NCBI GenBank assembly: GCA_008360975.2
Contig: CM039182.1
Coordinates: forward strand, 55,316,491 to 55,380,490
DNA length: 64,000 nucleotides
Direction: 5' to 3'
Source: Lichenostomus cassidix
Lineage: Eukaryota > Chordata > Aves > Passeriformes > Meliphagidae
The notes under the pieces were generated by a model. The model was not told where the DNA came from and searched no databases. It saw only the letters and a list, made by a program, of their open reading frames with translations. Shown one piece after another: positions 56,805 through 64,000 of this stretch. The first letter of the stretch is position 1, and each line of letters starts with the position of its first letter. Both the position numbers and the translations under genes were made by a program.

Positions 56805-57659
56805 TGTCTTGAAGTGATCTTCAAGTATTTTATGAACACACTCTATTCCTGATTGTCTGCTTTATGCCCAGAAATGGGTCCTGTCACTTTAAGCAAAGTC
56901 CGAGGGAGGGATGGGAGCCAGAGGAACTCAGTGTGGCCTTGGTTCAAGCTCTGTCTCTCCCATGGGTTCAGCTTTGCAGAGCAGGCGAGTCACCTTGTTG
57001 CTTTTAGCTAGCTTGGTTCTTGTTAGCTGAGGCAAAAAGTTTTTCCCTGGACTGCAATAGCAATTCTCCGGTGGCTTCTGTGGGTTCTTCTGGAGCTGTT
57101 CAGCTCAGTTTTGGTCCGAGAACCAGACCATTGGTGGGAACCAGTGAGGACTGGCGGGGAAAGCCATGGAGACACTCCCATCGTGGCCCAGTTCAGGAAA
57201 AGCTGAACCACTGAAAGAAAAAACTCTAAACCCACCAGCTTTCTCTACAGCAAGGAGACCCACATCAGAGTTCACCAGGTTCCCATCTGTTTTCTTTTCC
57301 TGAGCTCCCCCTGTGGACCTTTTCTTCCTCCCCCCTGAGACAAAGGCCGTCTGCCATCATGTCCCTTCTCTCCATGTGGCAGAGGGGTTTTTTTCCTTCC
57401 TGTAGCATTTTGGGTTTGTTTGTTCTATTGTGTGTGTGCATGGGAGACAAAGTTCTGATGCTACAATATCTAACAGTTATTAATTTTCCTCTCCTGCCAT
57501 GCGGGCAACTTGTTTGTTAAATAAACAGGGGGCTTTTTTCACTTTCATCTACTAAATATTCAATTTGTATCAGCAGGAAGGGATTGCTGAAACCCTTTTC
57601 TTTAGAGGAAATGTTCATTCCCAAGCATTCCCTCCCAAACTTGTCTCTAAATCGAGACA
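56805..57659 (+). mobile_element. LTR H, copy 2 (solo LTR with perfect target duplication)
   Basis: 855 bp from TGTCTTGAAGTGATC to AATCGAGACA, between perfect 5-bp duplications GTCAC at 56800-56804 and 57660-57664. AATAAACAG at 57522 is the poly(A) signal. It is longer than the 17284-17866 copy and diverged from it, so it may be a sister family. Confidence 0.88.
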
Positions 57660-58496
57660 GTCACATTGATTAAAGCTTGCACCAAGTCTCAGTAAATTTT
57701 GGGCTAGCAATCCAGAAATCAGAGGTTAATCTCTGAGGAAACTAAAGTATTTCAGAAATGAGCATGTTCTCATCATGACCAAGTTTTGCATCTGATCTCT
57801 GGGTCAAATAGAAAAATAATAGAGGACTGACAAAATGTGAAATTACATTTTCACAGCTCTGAACATATCTGCTTTGTTTTGAAAAAGCACACACTGGAAA
57901 ATAAAGCCTGAGAGGCACAATGTCAGAACTTGGCTGTCAAAAACAAAATCATAGTATTTATGACTTACACTTTTGTAAGCAGGGTAATATTCTTTTCTTT
58001 CAAGAAGAAATTCAGCTGTATTTGTAATGCTGAAAACTAAAATCTAAAGTAGCTCTGTACACAACAGATTAGTAGCATCTATGTTTGTCATTCCAATTGC
58101 TAAATTTCCTTTAAGTGAGTCAACTAGCAAATGGCTTGCTCTCCAAATAGCAGGTGGTCACTTCAATGAATCTAAATACTGTTTCATCTGCAAGTACAAG
58201 GAAGACAAGAGACAGCAAGCCCACATGTATTAGTTAGATTCATTTCAACGATTTCACAGAAGCAGGTGAAATTGCCACCACCGCTCTAAAATCATTAAAA
58301 GAATGTGTGATAAATACATATCATAATGTTGGCTTTTCGCAAATATTACAATGGATACTATGTGTATTGTTTTAATTCTTTTCTTATAGAGGTAGGCTGG
58401 TTGAGAAAAATTGCTGTGTAATGACGACTAAGGTCTTTCTTTCTAGTACTAGCTGAGTATAATAGTAGTAAAACAGCTGTTATAGTTTTATTAGAA
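57660..58496. other. no recognised feature
   Basis: Unique AT-rich sequence. Confidence 0.55.
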
Positions 58497-58878
58497 TGCC
58501 TGAACTGTCTGCTTGAACTGGATAACATCCCACAAACAGACCCTGCCTCTGACACTCCAACTATCAGCATCTGTCGCCTGCAGGAACCACAATCTAAGAG
58601 TGGTAACAGAATCAATGAAAGACGACTGCGCATGCTTTGAGGAGGCGGATCAGTTCCCAGAGCATGCAAAATAGTTTGGAGGAAAACATGAATATGTATA
58701 ATTGCTTATGAATATGCATTAGGGTGAAGAGTATGTAAAGGGTGTCTCTGTCCATACCAGGTGTTCTTTTTTGGCTGAATGCCAAAGCACCCAGCACTGA
58801 CCTTCTGCTTTTATCTGTCCTCTATTGTAATTTATTAAACCTTTTTAATCCTAATAGGAGATTGGACCTCGTTTTTCA
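58497..58878 (+). mobile_element. probable solo LTR, short type
   Basis: 382 bp from TGCCTGAACTGTCTGC to CGTTTTTCA; flanks TAGAA and CAGAA differ in one base. The order of elements fits an LTR: ATGCATTAGGG, AGTATGTAAAGGG as TATA-like box at 58731, GTGTTC, then ATTTATTAAACC as poly(A) region at 58831. No second copy in the window. The 103-codon minus frame here is a by-product. Confidence 0.55.
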
Positions 58879-59209
58879 CAGAATGTCAAGTGTTTTCAGA
58901 TGATACCTTGAAAAAAACAAAGGAAGATCAAAATGTACTTTCTTGTTATAATATCATTTGCTTCTTAAATTATACTTTGTAATTACAAGAAGCATATTTA
59001 AACTGCACCCTTGGCAAAGTTAATTAGATATGTCAACTACTGACCACAAAGCAGTCAAAATAAACAAATATCACAAAACTGGATTCCTGCTTTCACCAAC
59101 ATTTGAAGTTAGTGACCAAAACAGGCAGACCTATCCTTTCTTTTTTTCATTTATTTCCTATTCTGCACTAAGATGACACTGAAAGAAAAGACACTTCTTT
59201 TATCCAGGG
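58879..59209. other. no recognised feature
   Basis: Unique AT-rich sequence. Confidence 0.55.
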
Positions 59210-59381
59210 TCAATTCCTATTTTTGGTGGTTTTCCCAGACACAATACCATCTGCAGTGGCTGAAGGTGATGAGAATGCAGAAACATGTTGAAGGGAAATG
59301 GCAGAACAACTTCTTTCAATGGTACCACTGATTTGAAACACCTTGAACAGCTCAAAAAACTTTTGTCTGACTGACTCACTT
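59210..59381 (-). CDS. weak candidate coding exon, unidentified
   Basis: On the minus strand a pyrimidine tract ending CCCACTTTACTGGTAG stands just above 59381, followed by 56 open codons to a TGA at 59210-59212. The peptide begins SESVRQKFFELFKVFQ and includes a Ser-rich middle (SAFSSPSATADG). The family is not recognised, and the acceptor is weaker than the one at 20150. The phase differs from that exon, and no donor or partner exon is visible. It may be chance. Confidence 0.2.
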
Positions 59382-59569
59382 CTACCAGTAAAGTGGGACA
59401 AGAAAAGCAATACAAAGAGTGAGAACATCCACTGTCACATTTCTAATTATCTCACCGATTAATATTCCTATTAATACAACAGGTAAACCAGAGGAATGAG
59501 AAAGAGGTTTTAATTTTCTTTTTTTTAATAGCTCTATTCCTGATTGCTTTGAAATCTCCCCTGTGGAAA

Positions 59570-60430
59570 GCTGGCTGGGGGTATGAGAGAGACCAATCTG
59601 ATTTTTATTTATGCTTACACGTGAGGTGAAAAATTACTCTAGGGGCTGTACATGTCCTGGGAAGCCTGTCCCTGGGGACCCTTTGCCTGACAGCCGATCA
59701 GGGCAGAGAAAGCTTCCACGATCGGGCTGTGAGCGACCCTCCCTTGCTGATGGGGCAGATCCGCGGATGCCCGGGAAAAAATGTCCGGGAAGTTGGACTA
59801 TGGAAGGAGCCCTAGAACACAAAAGCAGTTAACTGCAGCACAAGAGGGGCCATTTTTCTTTGGGTTTCTTGGGCGGACTGGGGAGCATGCCCAGAGGGTC
59901 ATCTTGGCCCTCCCCTCCCCCTCAACTTTTTCTTCCTGCAGTCCTGCTCCTTCCCCGCCCGTCTTCCCTGTCCTGCACTTGTCCTGCCCTGCTTCACCAC
60001 TTCCATGAGGCAGCCTGTCGCCGTGACCACCTCGTGCTCCGCTGTTTGCCCAACAGAGCAGAAGCTGCCGCCTGCTGCCACTGTGACAGCAGTGTCCTGC
60101 TGACCCTGACAGCCACAGCAGTTCCACGAGTGTGACTGTGGCCACGGCAGCCTGTTCTTCGCCGACGGAAGAGACACAGAGCTGGCTGCTGTTTGGAAAT
60201 TGGGACCAGCCCTCCACAGCAGCCACGCAGACTCCTCGCGGCTCGCAGCACACACCCTCCATCTGCCCAGCTGACGCCAACGGGGCACCTGGGGTACAGT
60301 GGTAACGATCTCTCCAGTATATGTTTCTTTCTGTGTCTCTCTTTTCCCCTCGGTGCTCTCTTTCTTATCCCACTTCAGTAGGAGCACTCATCGTTATCAA
60401 TAAACAATTCTCAGATATAATATTGTCATG
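59570..60430 (+). mobile_element. LTR J, GC-rich probable solo LTR
   Basis: An abrupt GC-rich island of about 800 bp inside AT-rich DNA, ending with AATAAACAATTCTC at 60399 as a poly(A) signal after a CT-rich stretch. The overall plan (GC-rich body, CTTTGGGTTTCTTGGGCGG, CT-rich, AATAAA) resembles LTR H. Boundaries and target duplication were not found. Open frames on both strands (up to 162 codons) follow from the base composition. Confidence 0.5.
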
Positions 60431-60695
60431 TTTGCACTTCATTTTAATCCAAAAAATCTATCAAAAAGAATCCTCCCTGACTTCCCTTTTATAGCAGGAC
60501 ATGACAGGTTAAAATTAGAGGGAACGGAGTTGTTCTGTTTTCATCCTAACAGAAGTTGTAAAATTATGGAAATTATAGGGTAAAATATAGTTCCTGGTCC
60601 CAGGATGGAATGCTGTTGGCATGCTCAAAACCTGTATAATTCCCTATACACGTGCTCTGCAACTCTAAGTTCCTGCTAAGGGGAATGGAATGCAG

Positions 60696-60732
60696 GGTGG
60701 AGTGGCGTGGCGTGGCATGGTGTGGCGTGGCG
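60696..60732. repeat. (GTGGC)n short repeat
   Basis: Imperfect GTGGC / GTGGA units. Confidence 0.85.
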
Positions 60733-61856
60733 ACACCACAGCTGGTCTCTGTTGAAATCCTTGCAGGGAAGAGAACTCAATGGTACTTTGCAGTTAGTAA
60801 ACCACATGACACCTGTCAACCAGGAGAGACAGGGGAAGATGTCCTGCTGCTGAGCCAGCAGCTGTGGGGAAATAACTCTCCTCAGATGAATGTGGTTCAT
60901 TAAAGACTAATTGTAATATTAACACACACCTCCATCCCAAAGTTACCCACCTCCACGGTATGTATACCCCTCACTGGGCATGTGCTCTATATTCTTTTGG
61001 ACAGTATCTTTAAAAGCAAAGCAAGATAATTTTATACCAATCAGTAACAAAGCTATGCATGACTAGAGTCACTTAAGTTCCACCTAAACACAAAGAAATA
61101 GTATAAAAGTAAGTCAAGAATGTGGGGAAATCACAAAAAAAATAGTACAAAAGTTGAGAATGGGGGGAAGGTTAGGGAAGACTCCATCATAACTGCTGGC
61201 ATTGGCTGACAGGCTGAACCTGTCTTCTCCCCTATGCACGCTGAATACTTTTGTTGGGGATTAGAGCTTGTCTGTGTATTGCTTTGAATACGTTTTTGCA
61301 GTCAGATACTATCACCAACAATCCTCCAGCCTTCACAATTTTATATTAATAAGGAGTGTTATTCCATAAACTGTTACTGTGAATTCTTTATGGGCATTAG
61401 CAGTTGCCAACAGTGAATAATGTACTCAGATAAAGAGGAAGACCCACTGAGGAGTCTCCCATATGCTGTTGGTATATTTCTCTGACTAAGTCAGTCAAAC
61501 CACCCTTCAATCCAGTAGGACTGCTCAGTGAAGAGTCCCGCTAACAGGACAATGACAGAATGGTTGGGCACAAGGTTCTCAGCTTTCCTGGGGCACTGAC
61601 AGCCAAATTAAATACTAAGGGTCAGTTACATCTCCCCATTAAAGGTCAAGGAAACATCCCCTTTTCATGTGACATCTCCCTAACGTCCAATGAGGCACTT
61701 TAGTTTGTAGATGTTAAATATGCAATTTTTTATTGCTTTTTTGACATTTTAATTAGCTTCTTCAGATATTATTTCCATTCAAATACTGTATGGAACTACT
61801 TGTATTCTAGGTGGACAAAAATCTTTGGCAACCTCCCCCTCAAAAAAACCCAACAT

Positions 61857-61919
61857 AAAAAAATGCCTCTACAATGCTTAAAAATGCCTCTACAATGCTT
61901 AAAAAATGCCTCTACAATG
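61857..61919. repeat. 21-22-bp tandem repeat, three units
   Basis: AAAAATGCCTCTACAATGCT repeated three times with one-base length changes. Confidence 0.92.
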
Positions 61920-63508
61920 AAGGAGAGGGGAAAAAAACAACCAACAACCAAAAAAAAAGACAAAAACCAAAACAAAAAAAAACACCTACCTGCTTGGTTG
62001 TGGTTTTTTATATTCTTGAGGAAAAAAATGAAGGCAAACAAGCATTTGTGGTCATTATAACAGGAAAAAAGAATATCAGTAAGTACCTTCCTGTAAAAGC
62101 AGAAGGCTGGAACCTGCAGAGTGATGGAAAATGAAACAAATTGTGAAATATTAAAAAAAAATAGATACTCAGTAACTCTCAGGGAAATATCAGTGTCTCA
62201 TTATTCTTATGATTTCAAGTGTTTGACCTACTCCTTTTGTCCAGTTTGATTCCTTTCCCCTTCTTCTCAAATGACTTATGTTTTTGAAAACTGTTGCATG
62301 CATGTCCCTCATTTTATCTCTGACAGACTATATATTCATTCTACCTTTTTTTCCTAAAAGCATATTTTCTAGACCTCTAGCTTACAAAAGCATATGGGAA
62401 GTGAGAGGGGCATTTCTCCACATACAGATATGGACAAGTGTGATACAATCATCCAGGCTCTCTTTATAGACAATAGAAAGAAAATGTCACTTCTAGGACA
62501 TGACTCAGCTCAGCCTAAGATTGATGTCTAAAATAGGTCAGACAAACAACACCTTAAAAGAATCTATTTCTATTCAATGATTATAAAGGAAGCCAACATG
62601 ATTACCTCAGATGATGATGCCTTACATTAAGTGAAGTCCCGCTCTGACCTGGTTACGTGTGCTGCTTGTGCAGATCATGCTTGAGACTGTCTCACTGAAA
62701 ATAGATGTGCTGTGTAGAAACTACCAGTAATGCCATGTGCAATTGTAGCTAGAGGATAGGAGTAGCTTGACCTCACAAAAGTCCAATCTGATGCAGAAAA
62801 GTTCTTCTTGGAAGGTTTCATTAGAAAGTTACTGTGGAAACTTTTTTTCATTGGTAGAGCACAGTTTGACAATAAGCTTTTGTGGCTGTGACCCTTTGGA
62901 TCTGAATTTTGTAATGATAGCTAATTTCTCACAGGCACCTTTATCTCCTTGCTGAACATACACAAAAAAAAGGAAATAATGTATGCTGTAGAGATGAAAT
63001 ACTGTGATCTTTGAAGAAAAAGTAACTCACTGACCTGTGCACAGCTAAAAGAATGCTAGACCATAGGTTCAGCCTCTGATATGGATGAGATTTGGAGTTT
63101 CCTATTTATCAAAGGAACTGGCTTTCAAAATAAATGATCCCATGGCCATCACAGAGCAACAAACCTTCTTAACCTCAAATACCTGCCAGCTCTAATGCAT
63201 CTTGGTAATAAACTGTGTGATGCAGCAAATCAAATTCTCTAGCATGGGGAAAATGCAGTGGCTCCAGAGCACTTTATTAATAGATACTTAAATTGACAGT
63301 GATACAGTTGCATTCTCACTCAGCCAAAAATGCACTTCTGTTACCTGGCAATACAAGACTGATACCAGCATTACTCTATGTCAGTACTAAGATACAAAAG
63401 TAGGTCATGCTTTGGGAGTACAAGTCTTACTTTTAGGGATCACAGAGACATAAGTTCTTAAGTGCTTGTATTCACACCTGACAGTAAAGCTTCAGCTGTC
63501 AGCTTCAC

Positions 63509-64000
63509 TGTATGAATTGACTCTGTGGGGTTTAGTTATGGGGGTAAAAATAGGGACAAGAGATCTCTAAAGATGAGTTTTAGAACATGAAGGTTTATTG
63601 CGAAATAGAGTGGGGGTGAGAGGCCTGCTGAGTCGCAAGACGCGACTCCAAGCAGGCCAGCAGAGAGGGAAGAGAGAGAGAGAGAGAGAGAGCAGGAAGA
63701 GAAGAGCTAAAAGAGAGCGATTTGCCGTTTACAATACAATAAATTGTTTTCTCTGTTGAATATTCAACTCTTCTTTAACCAATCTAAGACAAACTACAAG
63801 TCCTACAGCATTTACATACAGCCTATAAGAGTCATCACATTAGCATATAGGGTCTTGTTTCAAACCTTAGAAAAACTGCCTTTTTGGGATTTCTATCAGG
63901 CAGGTAAGGTCAGCCCTGGCCCTTGGACTTGCCTGGGCAGAGGGCATTGTTCAATCAGAAAGGGGGATTACCTGCCTTGGCCATACCATTGTTCTCTAGT
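63509..64000 (-). mobile_element. LTR G, copy 2 (cut by the window end)
   Basis: Matches 15642-16241 from its first base (TGTATGAATTGACTC) on. The stem-loop at 63622-63658 is identical to the first copy, and the minus-strand AATAAA lies at 63594-63599. A (GA)n run of about 30 bp lies at 63669-63692. The rest of the LTR, and any provirus attached, would lie beyond 64000. Confidence 0.78.

Larger units (their letters stand above)
60431..63508. other. unique AT-rich sequence with small repeats
   Basis: No gene recognised. 61050-61330 looks a little like an LTR promoter and R region (GTATAAAAGTAAG near 61101, CTGTCTTCTCCCC near 61222) but has no partner. Confidence 0.45.

Noticed and set aside
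59798..60387. Frames of 160 and 162 codons in a GC-rich island
   Set aside because: The island looks like an LTR body ending in AATAAA; frames are open on both strands and in several phases, typical of GC-rich non-coding DNA. A CpG-island promoter was considered but no gene start is visible.
15642..64000. The two LTR G copies as the ends of one giant provirus
   Set aside because: They are 48 kb apart with many unrelated insertions and unique DNA between them and no viral interior next to them; independent insertions explain them better.
1..64000. CRISPR array, bacterial operon, tRNA or rRNA gene
   Set aside because: No regularly spaced repeats with unique spacers, no rRNA-like blocks and no tRNA cloverleaf were noticed; the repeat content is that of a bird nuclear genome.

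Overview
The window looks like a repeat-dense, non-coding stretch of a bird chromosome, most likely a songbird. The evidence is several CR1 LINE fragments, many endogenous retrovirus (ERV) LTRs with TG...CA ends and 5-bp target-site duplications, and long microsatellites, with no recognisable intact host gene. Family names for the LTRs (A to J) are labels used only here. Repeat homology was judged by eye, so diverged boundaries are approximate.

Layout. 0-3.4 kb: a CR1 fragment, then LTR A and a decayed spuma-like (ERV-L type, class III) gag-protease remnant. 3.4-11.5 kb: mostly unique sequence with one CR1 and one solo LTR. 11.5-14.4 kb: a truncated ERV ending in a polypurine tract plus LTR B, abutting an inverted LTR A. 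15.6-18.9 kb: LTR G, LTR H and a CR1. 19-22 kb: unique sequence with a candidate last exon of an unidentified minus-strand gene. 23.06-29.96 kb: the main object, an env-less provirus with two LTRs, a 5-bp target duplication, a tRNA-Lys-type primer site, a broken gag carrying another LTR, and a protease-RT-RNase H-integrase region in one uninterrupted frame closed by in-frame stops. 30-37.3 kb: a long CR1 split by LTR C, then a class I ERV pol remnant split by another CR1. 37-49 kb: unique sequence, LTR D copies (one containing LTR C), and an 870-bp polypyrimidine tract. 49.8-55 kb: two LTR E copies, a (TAGATA)n array, a CR1 and LTR I. 55-64 kb: unique sequence with LTR H, two further LTRs and a second LTR G cut by the window end.

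How it fits together. Nothing here forms a host operon or pathway; the window is a record of layered insertions (LTR into LTR, LTR into CR1, CR1 into ERV, LTR into provirus). Its most informative points are three. The provirus pol stops are almost all TAG or TGA with no TAA, and one catalytic Asp is changed to Asn, which fits G-to-A editing of the plus strand. A perfect two-step stem-loop is conserved just upstream of the poly(A) signal of LTR G. A 182-bp candidate terminal exon is the best hint of a host gene.
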